Source: Neoaquamicrobium sediminum (lineage in GTDB: Bacteria > Pseudomonadota > Alphaproteobacteria > Rhizobiales > Rhizobiaceae). From it: a DNA stretch of 64,000 nt. Below, piece after piece: positions 9,754 through 17,677 of the stretch. Where the stretch lies: contig NZ_JABETK010000002.1 in the NCBI RefSeq assembly GCF_013240295.1, forward strand, positions 186,001-250,000, in the 5' to 3' direction. The notes beneath the pieces were generated by a model. That model was not told where the DNA came from, ran no database searches, and worked only from the letters and a program-made list of their open reading frames with translations. Position 1 is the stretch's first letter. Each line of letters opens with the position of its first letter. A program made the translations under genes and the position numbers.

Positions 9754-9972
9754 CTAGCGCTTCATCTTCGTGACTTTGTAGACGCACCCGGAGCGATCAT
9801 ACGTGGTCCAATCACCGACTTGCTGACCGTCTTCAAAGTAGCCGGACCGCAGCTTCGAACCGTCGCGGCGAAACCACTCCCAGTATCCGGTAGGTTGTCC
9901 CTCCATCGTCTGGCCGACGACCCACAAGCTTCCGTCCTTGTGTCGCTTCTGGAAAGCGAGCGTCTCCGTCAT
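9754..9972 (-). CDS. YwqK/MORN-repeat small protein
   Basis: This protein of about 72 residues consists of MORN-variant repeats with recurring aromatic-glycine spacing (GQPTGYWEWFRRDG, SGYFEDGQQVGDWTTYD). Such proteins are often named YwqK-family antitoxins, although that function is proved for few members. ATG 9972 is chosen because a GTGGGG stretch lies just upstream; an in-frame GTG at 9984 is possible. It is on the strand opposite to the surrounding backbone genes, a few bases after a hypothetical gene, so the two are probably co-transcribed. Confidence 0.7.
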   Translation of the reverse strand: MTETLAFQKRHKDGSLWVVGQTMEGQPTGYWEWFRRDGSKLRSGYFEDGQQVGDWTTYDRSGCVYKVTKMKR

Positions 9973-9986
9973 CGGCAACCCCACGT

Positions 9987-10328
9987 TCAGTCTGGCTCGC
10001 CTGTCACTGCGATACGGGCGGATCGCGCGTAGAAGGCAAGCTCGGTGTCGTTTTCGATCAACGCGTCGAGGAGCGCTTTCATATCCGCTTGGTCCGAAGA
10101 CGACTGGAAGGGGCCCGGCTGCCGCTCAATCGCCAGCACAGCGATCGTCAAAGCCTTTTTCACGAGGTGCAGATTACGTCCTGTGAACTCCGCCATCGTC
10201 CAGCCCTTCGCGACTCTACACTTGCCGCCAAGAGCATAGCGCAAATGAAGCCATCTGAGGACACGACGCGAGGCTGAGTCGAAAGCAGCGTCGAGACTGT
10301 AAAACGGGTCTCCCGACGCGAAGACCAC
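9987..10328 (-). CDS. Hypothetical protein (113 aa) paired with YwqK-like gene
   Basis: I do not recognise this family. The protein is soluble-looking and mixed-charge (WLHLRYALGGKCRVAKGW, DQADMKALLDALIENDTELA), with no membrane segment or signal peptide. Its stop is close to the start of the YwqK-like gene on the same strand, which supports a two-gene unit. The GTG start at 10328 is uncertain. The pair interrupts a run of plus-strand backbone genes, as an inserted accessory module would. Confidence 0.5.
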   Translation of the reverse strand: MVFASGDPFYSLDAAFDSASRRVLRWLHLRYALGGKCRVAKGWTMAEFTGRNLHLVKKALTIAVLAIERQPGPFQSSSDQADMKALLDALIENDTELAFYARSARIAVTGEPD

Positions 10329-10510
10329 CTCCGCCTATCAGCGCTGATCCTTGGTCCAGCCGCGGACTTGTCGCCATCAACCCATGAAGGGTCGGCTATG
10401 CGAGCATGCCGCCGCTGCGGCTGCGCCTGCGCGGTGATTGCAGTCCACGGCCGAACACTTCGGGCGCCTGTCGGCGGGGATGGTCCCCCGCTCCAGCAGG
10501 AGCCCAGCAG

Positions 10511-10678
10511 ATGTCCCTCAATCAAGCTCACGCCTTCGCCTTCAGCCTCGCCACCACCCTGATGGTCTCGATTGTCATCTTCCAGGCGGGCGACGGCAGC
10601 ATGGGTGTCATGCCCGCGGGCGAATATGACGGCGAACTCGCCGCGATCGTCCATGAGGTTGATCCCTTCGCCCGCTGA
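10511..10678 (+). CDS. Small hypothetical protein (55 aa)
   Basis: The ORF starts at an ATG preceded by GGAG at suitable spacing (10497-10500). It encodes a short protein with one hydrophobic stretch (AFAFSLATTLMVSIVIF) and an acidic tail ending HEVDPFAR. Similar short proteins seem to occur at this place on related elements, but I cannot name a family. Function is unknown. Confidence 0.45.
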   Translation: MSLNQAHAFAFSLATTLMVSIVIFQAGDGSMGVMPAGEYDGELAAIVHEVDPFAR

Positions 10679-10821
10679 TCGCGGGCAAGGCTTCACGGCC
10701 GCAAGCGGAAGTCCGGCAGGATTTCCGCTCCCGTCCCGGCTTGTCATTCGCTATACTTCAGGCGCGCTGTGGTGGTGGTGGAGGCGCGATCGTCAGCCAT
10801 GAACGATTGGAAACCACTGCC

Positions 10822-11265
10822 ATGATCATCCTTGCCATACTCGCATCCCTCTTCGCCGTCGGCCTGCTCTGCTGGCTGGTGTTCACCTTGGCCGTTTTCA
10901 CTCTGCCCGCCTTCGTCGGCGTGACGACGGGCGCCTGGGCCAACGAAGGCGGCGCCGGCATTGCCGGCGCTGTCGTCGTGGGCGCGCTCGCGGCGGCGAT
11001 GACGCTCGCCATCGGGCACCTCCTGATCGCCTTCGTCCGCCCGATGTGGCTGAAACTCGTCGTGGCGATCGCCTTCGTCGCCCCGGCGGCGATCGCGGGT
11101 TTTCATGCCACCCATGGCATCGTGAAGCACCTGATGCCGTCGGAAGCGTGGCAGATGGCGTTTTCGATCTTCGGGGCCGTCGCGGTCGGGATCACCGCCT
11201 TCCTCCGGGTCGCTGGACTAGTGGCGACTCCCAGCCCATCCAGCCCGGGCCTTACTCGGGCATAA
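10822..11265 (+). CDS. Multi-pass membrane protein of unknown function
   Basis: The protein of about 147 residues has four hydrophobic segments: LAILASLFAVGLLCWLVF at the N-terminus, GIAGAVVVGALAAAMTLAIG, LVVAIAFVAPAAIAGF, and MAFSIFGAVAVGITAFLRV. It is a small integral membrane protein of a type common in this backbone position. No catalytic motif is visible, so a specific function should not be assigned. The start is taken at ATG 10822, since upstream in-frame sequence is low-complexity (GGGGGA). Confidence 0.65.
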   Translation: MIILAILASLFAVGLLCWLVFTLAVFTLPAFVGVTTGAWANEGGAGIAGAVVVGALAAAMTLAIGHLLIAFVRPMWLKLVVAIAFVAPAAIAGFHATHGIVKHLMPSEAWQMAFSIFGAVAVGITAFLRVAGLVATPSPSSPGLTRA

Positions 11266-11821
11266 TCTTTGTCGAAGTCGTTCCGGCGGATCGGAACAGC
11301 ACAAGACAAAGCATATCCTCGTAGCCTCCGAGGTTGCAGATGAAGCGGTGGGTGCTGATTGTTCATCGCCCCGAAAAGCAGCCCGCGGGGGAGCGCTTTG
11401 GGCAACACCGGCAGCGCATCCGTTCGTGCACCGAAGGCTGAGACGCTCCCGGTGGCAGTCGACGGAGATGCTGGAGCGATGCCTGTAGATGGGGAACGAA
11501 GCTGCTACGCACGCCCTGCGCCAACTTGCCGATGCGGGAGGGTCGCCATCTTCTCCGTTATCTGACCGTGCCTAGACCGCTCCAAACGGCCTCTTTAATG
11601 GCCTGATCTGGCCGAAGTACGGCTTCGCCTCGATCGCCTATGACACAACAGCCGCGTCGAACTTTCTTCCCCTGCCGGCTGCGCCGTCATTCCTCGCGAG
11701 ACAAGAAAGCCCTCCTAAGCTGTCAGGCCCCTTCGGGGTGCGCCGTCGACCGCCTCCGGCCTGCCGATCGCCATCGAGGCCGCAATGGTGCGGGCTCGGA
11801 AACGGAAAACGGAGAATTACA
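11266..11821. other. Intergenic stretch without a supported gene
   Basis: I see no convincing gene in these 556 bases on either strand; short open frames lack a ribosome site and family resemblance. A small CCCC-TTC-GGGG hairpin lies at 11728-11738. The final 15 bases before the DUF736 gene are A-rich with a GGAG site. Confidence 0.5.
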
Positions 11822-12148
11822 ATGGCGACCATCGGCACCTTCAAGAAGACCGACTCGAACGAGTTCACCGGCGAAATCGTCACCCTCAGCGTCCAGGCCA
11901 AGGGCGTGCGCATCGTCCCCGATACCCGCGCCACCGGCGAGAACGCTCCCAGCCACCGCGTCCTGGTGGGCCGCGCCGAGATCGGCGCCGCCTGGTCGAA
12001 GCGCTCCAACGAGGGCCGCGACTATCTCGGCCTCAAGCTCGACGATCCGAGCTTCAACGCCCCGATCTACGCCAACCTCTTCGACGACGAGGACGGCGAC
12101 ACCTTCTCGCTGATCTGGTCCCGCCCGAGCGGGCGGCGCGGCGACTGA
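11822..12148 (+). CDS. DUF736 family protein
   Basis: This 108-residue protein matches DUF736: MATIGTFKKTDSNEFTGEIV at the start, EIGAAWSKRSNEGRDYLGLK in the middle, and PIYANLFDDEDGDTFSLIWS near the end. DUF736 genes are a hallmark of alphaproteobacterial conjugative elements and plasmids; their biochemical role is not established. GGAG precedes the ATG, and a strong terminator follows the stop. A second DUF736 gene lies at 17327, so the element carries two paralogues. Confidence 0.92.
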   Translation: MATIGTFKKTDSNEFTGEIVTLSVQAKGVRIVPDTRATGENAPSHRVLVGRAEIGAAWSKRSNEGRDYLGLKLDDPSFNAPIYANLFDDEDGDTFSLIWSRPSGRRGD

Positions 12149-12159
12149 GGCCTCCGCGC

Positions 12160-12187
12160 AAGGCCCCGGCCGGAAGGTCGGGGCCTT
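12160..12187 (+). terminator. Rho-independent terminator after DUF736
   Basis: A perfect 9-bp stem AAGGCCCCG / CGGGGCCTT closes over a 10-base loop. It is followed by a short T/C-rich tail and lies 11 bases after the DUF736 stop. Confidence 0.7.
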
Positions 12188-12257
12188 TCAGCTTTCTGGC
12201 AACCGAATCAGCTGACGTTTCCCCGATCGGCTTTGCGGTGGCCAAACTGGCATAGGG

Positions 12258-12272
12258 CGACTATTATAGTCG
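12258..12272. promoter_or_regulatory. Palindrome upstream of XRE regulator
   Basis: CGACTA-TTA-TAGTCG is a perfect 15-bp inverted repeat 43 bases before the XRE-family gene. Autoregulation by that small repressor is the simplest reading. The half-site ATAGTCG also recurs in the cargo region (46441, 54033, 55172). Confidence 0.5.
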
Positions 12273-12315
12273 TAGTTCTGGCGTGCGCGTAGGTCCGAGT
12301 GGGAGGTGATCATGC

Positions 12316-12558
12316 ATGATCACCGCCCGACAATCACGGGCCGCGCGCGCGTTGCTGGGTTGGACACAGGAGACGCTCGCTGACAAGGCTCGCGTATCTC
12401 TGACCGCCCTCAAGCGCCTCGAGTCGGCCAGTGGCCTCGAGGTGTACGAGAGCACGCGGGATGAGGTTAGGCGCGCTTTCGAACAGAGTGGCGTCGTGTT
12501 CCTGAGCTCCGACCGTGGTGTGGGAGTGATGGTGGTTGATCGCAAAGGGCAAGGCTAA
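12316..12558 (+). CDS. XRE-family helix-turn-helix regulator (80 aa)
   Basis: A small XRE-type DNA-binding protein. The helix-turn-helix is visible as QSRAARALLGWTQETLADKA followed by RVSLTALKRLE. The C-terminal strand GVVFLSSDRGVGVMV is the usual extra beta element of this single-domain family. The palindrome at 12258-12272 is a plausible operator. It stands alone between a terminator and a DUF2285 gene, so it may control backbone genes or only itself. Confidence 0.85.
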   Translation: MITARQSRAARALLGWTQETLADKARVSLTALKRLESASGLEVYESTRDEVRRAFEQSGVVFLSSDRGVGVMVVDRKGQG

Positions 12559-12636
12559 CGGCACGCGAGGAGCGAACTCGCAAACGCCCCTCTCATCGGG
12601 TTGCGCTAGAAGCTCGCTCGTAACATCGTTAACAAA

Positions 12637-12939
12637 ATGCTCCAGTATGGATGGATATCCGCGCCGGGGAACGCCGTGACTACAAACTTATTTCTTGATG
12701 AACCGCCAAGCAGCGCGACGCCGACCGCCTATGACGCGGCCAATGTGAAGCTTTACCTGCGTTTGCTGGATGCCGAAGCGCAAGGCGCTTCCTGGGCGGA
12801 CGTCGTCGAGACGATTTTCGGGATTTCGGTCAACGCCGAGCCCGAGCGTGCCGAGCGCGTTCACCGCTCGCATCTCGCGCGCGCAAAGTGGATGACGAAG
12901 AACGGCTATAGCGGTTTGCTGGCCGGCCGCGTGAACTGA
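12637..12939 (+). CDS. DUF2285-type DNA-binding domain protein
   Basis: The 100-residue product matches the C-terminal DUF2285 domain: YDAANVKLYLRLLDAEAQGA, then WADVVETIFGI, and a closing SHLARAKWMTKNGYSGLL. This domain is common in short regulators of conjugative elements. The first 25 residues do not look conserved, so a start near 12676 (GTG) is possible. A longer DUF6499/DUF2285-type gene follows at 13055. Confidence 0.75.
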   Translation: MLQYGWISAPGNAVTTNLFLDEPPSSATPTAYDAANVKLYLRLLDAEAQGASWADVVETIFGISVNAEPERAERVHRSHLARAKWMTKNGYSGLLAGRVN

Positions 12940-13054
12940 ACGTGATGCAGGTTTCGCATCACGTTGCTCCGCCTTCGTTATTCCCAGCCCCCACACAACT
13001 TGGAATCGTGTCCGCAGCTCAATTCGCGCGCTAAAACTGCGGAGGCTGTGGAGG

Positions 13055-13811
13055 ATGTCTGAAGAAGATTCTTGGCGGTCAGAGGCCGCTTACGACTATG
13101 TCGATGCTCTGTCTCCCGGAGATCTCGCCTGGGAGTTTTTGCGGAGAAACACCGAGTACCGGCGATCATACGACGAATTCCTCCAGGCAGGCGACAACAC
13201 CGAAGAACTGACCCGGGAGTTTACATCCCGATGGGGGTTGCGATTTCCCGGCAGATCCTTCTGCATCTGCAATCGTCTCTCCAGTCTATTGGGACGCCCA
13301 CTTCGATCCATCGATCGTCGTCCTCGGCAAAATCCCGACGGCTCACACGCCTCCCTCACTTGACGATTTCATCAGGGCGCAGGCCATAAATGGCATCGAT
13401 GGCGAGATGCTGCGCCTTCAGATCCGGGGCGAAATTTTCGACGCTTCTCTGCGCGACGGTGCCGGAAGTCTCGCGGCCATGGTCCTTCTTGATGAGCTTA
13501 CGCCCGACCGCCTGAGCACGCTGGCTCGTTTTTGGGCGGCTCTCGCTGGAAAAACCGTCCCGCCGGATCCGCGTATCACCCGATCCCGACAAAAGCGGGC
13601 GCGCGAAATGCTGCGCGTCCTCGACGGTCGGGCATCCGGAGCGACGTATCGTGCAATCGCCGACGCCGTCTTTCCCAAACATGATCACGACGCAGCCTCG
13701 TGGGTAGGCAGCGCAATCCGCGAGACGACCATTCGCCTGGCTAGAGACGGCGCGAAGCTCGTCCAGGGCGGCTATCGTTCGATCTTGCGCCGGCCACGCC
13801 GAGACCGCTGA
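13055..13811 (+). pseudogene. DUF6499/DUF2285-type transcriptional regulator, frameshifted
   Basis: The N-terminal part (SWRSEAAYDYVDALSPGDLA, then WEFLRRNTEYRRSY) is the conserved DUF6499 regulator-like domain. The C-terminal part (RAREMLRVLDGRASGATYRA, then RDGAKLVQGGYRSIL) is the matching DUF2285-like domain. The frame changes near 13247-13249, where LRFP should be followed by ADPSASAIVSPVYWD. Removing one C from the CCC run restores a protein of about 250 residues. The gene normally sits a few hundred bases upstream of repA on related elements, as here. Confidence 0.75.
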
Positions 13812-13937
13812 CGCCCCAAGGGGTGTCGAACTTATCTCCTTTACTTCGACATCGTGCCGACCGCCGCAATCGCGCCACCGTGACCGCAATCCGCCGCCTG
13901 TCCGAGGCAGGCGCCGCGAAACCACGGAGGTTCGATC

Positions 13938-14222
13938 ATGGACGAAACGGCCGCCCCCATGCCGCCACGCTACCTCAGGACAGAGGAAGCCGCGCGCTTT
14001 CTCGGGCTGTCGGAGCGCACGCTCGAAAAGCACCGAACATATGGCACCGGACCGACCTACCGGAAGCTCGGTGGACGGGTGGTCTATTCGCTGACCGACC
14101 TGCAGGCGTGGGCCGATCGCGGCTTGGTGACCTCCACCTCGGATCCGCGTGGCGGCATCGTCGCTCCTGCGAAAGCTGCGGCCTCCCAAGGCCGCAACGC
14201 CGGCACTTCCGGCCTTCGCTGA
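13938..14222 (+). CDS. AlpA/excisionase-like helix-turn-helix protein
   Basis: The 94-residue protein has a MerR/excisionase-type DNA-binding domain: YLRTEEAARFLGLSERTLEK, HRTYGTGPTYRKLGGRVVYS, then LTDLQAWADRG. The last 25 residues look unstructured. It ends 14 bases before the repA start. Related proteins act as transcription factors or recombination directionality factors. Its place next to repA rather than next to an integrase favours a regulatory role in replication or transfer. Confidence 0.85.
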   Translation: MDETAAPMPPRYLRTEEAARFLGLSERTLEKHRTYGTGPTYRKLGGRVVYSLTDLQAWADRGLVTSTSDPRGGIVAPAKAAASQGRNAGTSGLR

Positions 14223-14235
14223 TCCGGTCTCCGTG

Positions 14236-15216
14236 ATGTCGTCCCGCCATCAACGCAGCGACGAGCGAGCGCAACTCGACCTCTTCCGGGCGCTGCCCGG
14301 TGACCTGGCGCCTCGCGATGCGCAGGACCTGATGGCCTATCCGTTCTTCTCCCTCGCCAAGTCGAAGCGGCTTGCGCCGATCGACTTCAAGGCCGGCTCG
14401 GTCAAGATCCGTGTCGAGGCAGTGCCCGAGCATGGCATGGCGACGATCTGGGACGCCGACATCCTCATCTGGGCCGCCTCACAGATCGTCGAGGCTCGCG
14501 ACGTGGGGCTCCAGCCATCGCGGCTGATGGCCACGACCCCGTATGAAATCCTGAACTTCATCGGCCGCGGCGTATCGCTGCGGGATTACGATCGGCTCAA
14601 GGCCGCACTCGACCGACTGCAGTCGACTACCGTCGCGACCTCGATCCGCCAGCCGACAGAGCGGCGGATGCACCGGTTCTCCTGGATCAACGAGTGGAAG
14701 GAACGAGCCGACCAACGCGGCAGGCCGCTCGGCCTCGAACTCATCGTTCCCGACTGGTTTTACAGCTCGGTGCTCGACGACGCGCTGGTGCTCACCATTG
14801 ACCGCAACTACTTCGGCCTGACCGGAGGGCTGGAGCGCTGGCTGTACCGCTTGGTGCGCAAGCACGGCGGCAAGCAGGAGTTCGGCTGGAGCTTCGACTT
14901 TCCGCACCTCCATGCAAAGTCGGGTAGCCTCTCGCCGCTCAAGCACTTTGCCTACGACCTCCGCGAGATCGTCCGCCGGCAGCCGCTCCTGGGTATCAGC
15001 TCACCATCGAGCGGTGCGTCGGCGGTCCCGACATCCTGTCCTTCGCACCCACCGATCCCGACGCGCTTGGCATTCCGCGCCGCCGTCGCCGCTCGAAAAC
15101 TCGCCCTGGGGATAAGCTGTGAATCGTCTCGTGCTATCGGGGACCGGCACTATCGTGCCATCGAGGACCGAAGTCTCGTGCTATCGGGGACCGGATTCGA
15201 CGAATCCTCGCGCTGA
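14236..15216 (+). CDS. repA: Replication initiator RepA (RPA/PF10134 type), 3' end frameshifted
   Basis: The protein matches the RPA family of plasmid replication initiators: LPGDLAPRDAQDLMAYPFFS, then SLAKSKRLAPIDFKAGSVKI and LERWLYRLVRKHGGKQEFGW. Near 14990 the frame is lost. The other frame gives the expected family ending PGYQLTIERCVGGPDILSF and a stop at 15120-15122. One missing C in CTCC explains this, so the final 75 or so residues of the open frame as read here are probably not real. Iteron-like repeats follow immediately. Confidence 0.85.
   Translation: MSSRHQRSDERAQLDLFRALPGDLAPRDAQDLMAYPFFSLAKSKRLAPIDFKAGSVKIRVEAVPEHGMATIWDADILIWAASQIVEARDVGLQPSRLMATTPYEILNFIGRGVSLRDYDRLKAALDRLQSTTVATSIRQPTERRMHRFSWINEWKERADQRGRPLGLELIVPDWFYSSVLDDALVLTIDRNYFGLTGGLERWLYRLVRKHGGKQEFGWSFDFPHLHAKSGSLSPLKHFAYDLREIVRRQPLLGISSPSSGASAVPTSCPSHPPIPTRLAFRAAVAARKLALGISCESSRAIGDRHYRAIEDRSLVLSGTGFDESSR
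15129..15194. repeat. Three iteron-like direct repeats, candidate origin
   Basis: Three copies of the 19-bp unit TCGTGCTATCGGGGACCGG lie at 15129-15147, 15153-15171 (three mismatches) and 15176-15194. They are 23-24 bp apart, about two helical turns, so they lie on one face of DNA. An AT-richer stretch follows (TAACTTATCTAACC). Position directly after repA is typical of an iteron-type replication origin bound by the initiator. Confidence 0.65.
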
Positions 15217-15252
15217 ATCAGCGACTTGCAAGCCCTGTAACTTATCTAACCT

Positions 15253-15269
15253 AGATTCCTACGGAATCT
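15253..15269. promoter_or_regulatory. Palindrome in parA leader
   Basis: AGATTCC-TAC-GGAATCT is a perfect 17-bp inverted repeat 62 bases before the parA start. It may be an operator for ParA or its small partner, or a partition site. Confidence 0.4.
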
Positions 15270-15330
15270 TTCTAACGCGACCGTGCTTTTCGGCCGCTGT
15301 GGACGAGTCCCCGATCGCCGGGAGACCGTC

Positions 15331-15969
15331 ATGATCGTCGCACTGCTCAACCAGAAGGGCGGCGTCGGGAAAACGACGCTCGCCCTGCACCTCGCCGGCG
15401 AATGGGCTCGCCGTGGACAGCGCGTGACGCTGATCGACGCCGACCCCCAGGGTTCGGCGCTCGACTGGTCGCAGCAGCGCAACCGAGAGGGGTTGGAGCG
15501 GCTGTTCGGTGTCGTCGGCCTGGCCCGCGACACGCTCCACCGCGAAGCGCCGGAGTTGGCCCGCGACGTTGACCATGTCGTCATCGACGGCCCGCCGCGC
15601 GTCGCTGGGCTGATGCGCTCGGCGCTGCTCGCGGCCGATCTCGTGATGATTCCGGTGCAGCCGTCGCCGCTCGATGGCTGGGCCTCCGCCGAAATGCTCT
15701 CGCTGCTCGGCGAGGCACGCATCTACCGCCCGCAACTCGCCGCCCGCTTCGTGCTGAACCGGTGCGCGGCTCGCACCGTGTTGGCGCGCGAGACCGCCGA
15801 AACGCTCGCGGATCACGACCCGCCCTTGCTCTCGACCACGATCGGCCAGCGCATCGTCTTCGCCGATGTCGTGCAGACCGGCCGGCTCGCCGCCGAGCAG
15901 GACGAGGATTGCCCTGGCGCGCGCGAGATCGCCGCGCTCGCGGCGGAAGTCGCGAGGATCGGCGCATGA
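15331..15969 (+). CDS. parA: ParA-family partition ATPase
   Basis: This 212-residue protein is a short ParA-type ATPase that would position or stabilise the element's DNA in the cell. The deviant Walker A motif KGGVGKTT is at residues 9-16, LIDADPQGSALDW holds the Walker A' region, and HVVIDGPPR holds Walker B. ATG 15331 has a GGGAG site just before it. The stop overlaps the start of the next small gene, so they are coupled as a partition pair. Confidence 0.92.
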   Translation: MIVALLNQKGGVGKTTLALHLAGEWARRGQRVTLIDADPQGSALDWSQQRNREGLERLFGVVGLARDTLHREAPELARDVDHVVIDGPPRVAGLMRSALLAADLVMIPVQPSPLDGWASAEMLSLLGEARIYRPQLAARFVLNRCAARTVLARETAETLADHDPPLLSTTIGQRIVFADVVQTGRLAAEQDEDCPGAREIAALAAEVARIGA

Positions 15970-16220
15970 GCGCGCGGTCCCCAAAACGCAGCTTCGCGGC
16001 GCGTCCGGCCGATCCGGAGAGCTGGATCAAGGCGCCCGAGCGCCACACCCCGCGCGCACAAGCCGGCGAGGACTTCTCGGCGCGACTGACGATCGACGTG
16101 ACTGCGGATATGCGCGGCCGCATCAAGATCGCCGCCTTCCAGCGCGGGCAGACCGTCGCCGAAATGCTGCGCGCGCTGTTCGAGCGCCAATTCCCACCCC
16201 CGTCAGGAGAAGGATCATGA
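15966..16220 (+). CDS. Small ribbon-helix-helix-like partition partner (ParB/ParG role)
   Basis: The 84-residue protein begins basic (SARSPKRSFAARPADPESW). It ends in a stretch that fits a ribbon-helix-helix fold: FSARLTIDVTADMRGRIKIA, then AFQRGQTVAEMLRALFERQF. It overlaps parA by 4 nt and the next gene by 4 nt. Short RHH proteins right after parA usually bind the centromere and regulate the operon, and that role is inferred here. Confidence 0.75.
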   Translation: MSARSPKRSFAARPADPESWIKAPERHTPRAQAGEDFSARLTIDVTADMRGRIKIAAFQRGQTVAEMLRALFERQFPPPSGEGS

Positions 16221-16738
16221 CCGGCCATGTCGCCGCGCCAATGCGCGTCGGCCGCGCTGCCGCCGAGCCGCCGCCAGAAGCTTTCACCCAGGTCGAACTT
16301 ACTTGGGTCGAGAAGCGAACGGAGCACTGGATACGGTTCGGTCACGAGCTACGCGAACAGATCCTCGACCGGCGCCGACGCATCCTCTTCTTCCCTCCGG
16401 GAAGCATCTTTGCGCTGGTCCGATGGGCCGCGAATGAGCACGGGACCGTGCTCTCGCGCCTCGACATCCTGCGCGCTGTTGAGCCTGCTGCGCCATGCCA
16501 GACGATGCCGACCGTCACGCCCGGAGCGGACATCCTCTTGCGCGTCGACGGCTGGCCGAAGGTGGAGCGCATGCTCCAGCTCATCGACGCCATTGAGGCG
16601 CGCGGCATCGAGCCGATCGAGGTCTCGCCGGACCATTGGCGCCACGTCCACAACCGAATGACCGTCGGCGAAACGCCACGCGCTTATGGTCTTCGGCAGC
16701 ATCGCGCCTTTCTCCTGCGCCAGGAGATCGGCGCATGA
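16217..16738 (+). CDS. DUF2840 family protein
   Basis: The 173-residue protein matches DUF2840: FTQVELTWVEKRTEHWIRFG, RRRRILFFPPGSIFALVRWA, NEHGTVLSRLDILRAVEPAA, and GADILLRVDGWPKVERMLQL. These proteins are found almost only between parA and traF on alphaproteobacterial conjugative elements. No enzymatic motif is visible and its role is unknown. It overlaps both neighbours by 4 nt. Confidence 0.88.
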   Translation: MTGHVAAPMRVGRAAAEPPPEAFTQVELTWVEKRTEHWIRFGHELREQILDRRRRILFFPPGSIFALVRWAANEHGTVLSRLDILRAVEPAAPCQTMPTVTPGADILLRVDGWPKVERMLQLIDAIEARGIEPIEVSPDHWRHVHNRMTVGETPRAYGLRQHRAFLLRQEIGA

Positions 16739-17280
16739 CGCGGCTCTCCTACGCCATCGCCACAACGGCGGCGGTGTCGCTTCTAGGCCTCGCCTCGATC
16801 GCCTCATTCGCGCCGCGCCTCATCTGGAACGCTTCAGCCAGCACGCCGGTCGGCTTCTACACGATCGGCGATGTGCGCGCCCTCGACGTGACCGATCTGG
16901 TGGCGGTCGACGCGCCCGAGCCGCTCGCGACATTCCTGTCCGATGGCGACTACCTGCCACGCGGCGTGCCGCTCTTGAAGCGCGTCGCCGCGCTCCCGGG
17001 TCAACGGGTTTGCCGGACCGGGCTCGCCATCACGGTCGACGGCGTGCCGATCGGCGACGCCCTCGATCGCGATCGTCGCGGTCGCCCGCTCCCCGTTTGG
17101 CAGGGCTGCCGCTTGGTCGCAGCTGGCGAGTTGTTCCTGATGAACTGGCAGGTCCGCGACAGCCTCGACGGCCGCTACTTCGGCCCGCTTCCGGCCACCG
17201 CCGTGATCGGCCGGGCCACCCCTCTCTACACCGACGAGGACGGCGATGGCCGCTTCGTCTGGCGCGCGCCGACGCGGTGA
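16735..17280 (+). CDS. traF: TraF, conjugative S26 signal peptidase
   Basis: This 181-residue inner-membrane protein is an S26 serine peptidase of the type that matures and cyclises TrbC-type pilin. An N-terminal membrane helix (TTAAVSLLGLASIASFAPRL) is followed by the catalytic Ser region NASASTPVGFY and the catalytic Lys region PLLKRVAALPGQRVC. The C-terminal GELFLMNWQVRDSLDGRYFG is the conserved last box. Its likely substrate, TrbC, is encoded at 24023. Confidence 0.92.
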   Translation: MTRLSYAIATTAAVSLLGLASIASFAPRLIWNASASTPVGFYTIGDVRALDVTDLVAVDAPEPLATFLSDGDYLPRGVPLLKRVAALPGQRVCRTGLAITVDGVPIGDALDRDRRGRPLPVWQGCRLVAAGELFLMNWQVRDSLDGRYFGPLPATAVIGRATPLYTDEDGDGRFVWRAPTR

Positions 17281-17326
17281 CGGCGAGCCCATGACCCTGT
17301 CCACCGCAACCTGAAGGAGACGACCA

Positions 17327-17674
17327 ATGCCCGTGATCGGTCAATTCATGCGCGAGAATGATGGCTTCATCGGCCATCTGACGACACTTTCCCTGCACCA
17401 GGACATCATCGTCGTCGCGGCCGAGCCGTCCGATGCCGAGAACGCGCCGGACTATCGCGTTCATGTGCTCGACACCATGAGCAACGAGACCGGCGCGGAG
17501 ATCGGCGCAGGCTGGAAGCGCACCGGCGAGAAGGCCGGCGAATACGTCTCGCTGCAGCTTGACGATCCGACCTTCGAACATCCGATCCGCGCCAACCTGT
17601 TCCAGTCGGCCGACGACAAGTCCGCCTGGGCCCTACACTGGAACCGCCCGCCAAAGCGCGGCGAGCGGGACTGA
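17327..17674 (+). CDS. DUF736 family protein (second copy)
   Basis: The 115-residue product is a DUF736 protein: MPVIGQFMRENDGFIGHLTT, then EIGAGWKRTGEKAGEYVSLQ and PIRANLFQSADDKSAWALHW. It has the same fold signature as the gene at 11822 but is clearly diverged, so this is an old duplication or separate acquisition. GGAG lies before the ATG. It is 3 nt from the lytic transglycosylase start and probably in the same operon. Confidence 0.9.
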   Translation: MPVIGQFMRENDGFIGHLTTLSLHQDIIVVAAEPSDAENAPDYRVHVLDTMSNETGAEIGAGWKRTGEKAGEYVSLQLDDPTFEHPIRANLFQSADDKSAWALHWNRPPKRGERD

Positions 17675-17677
17675 ACG

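Noticed and set aside
11359..11565. 68-residue open frame after the membrane-protein gene
   Set aside because: No ribosome site, no family resemblance and unusual composition; treated as non-coding.
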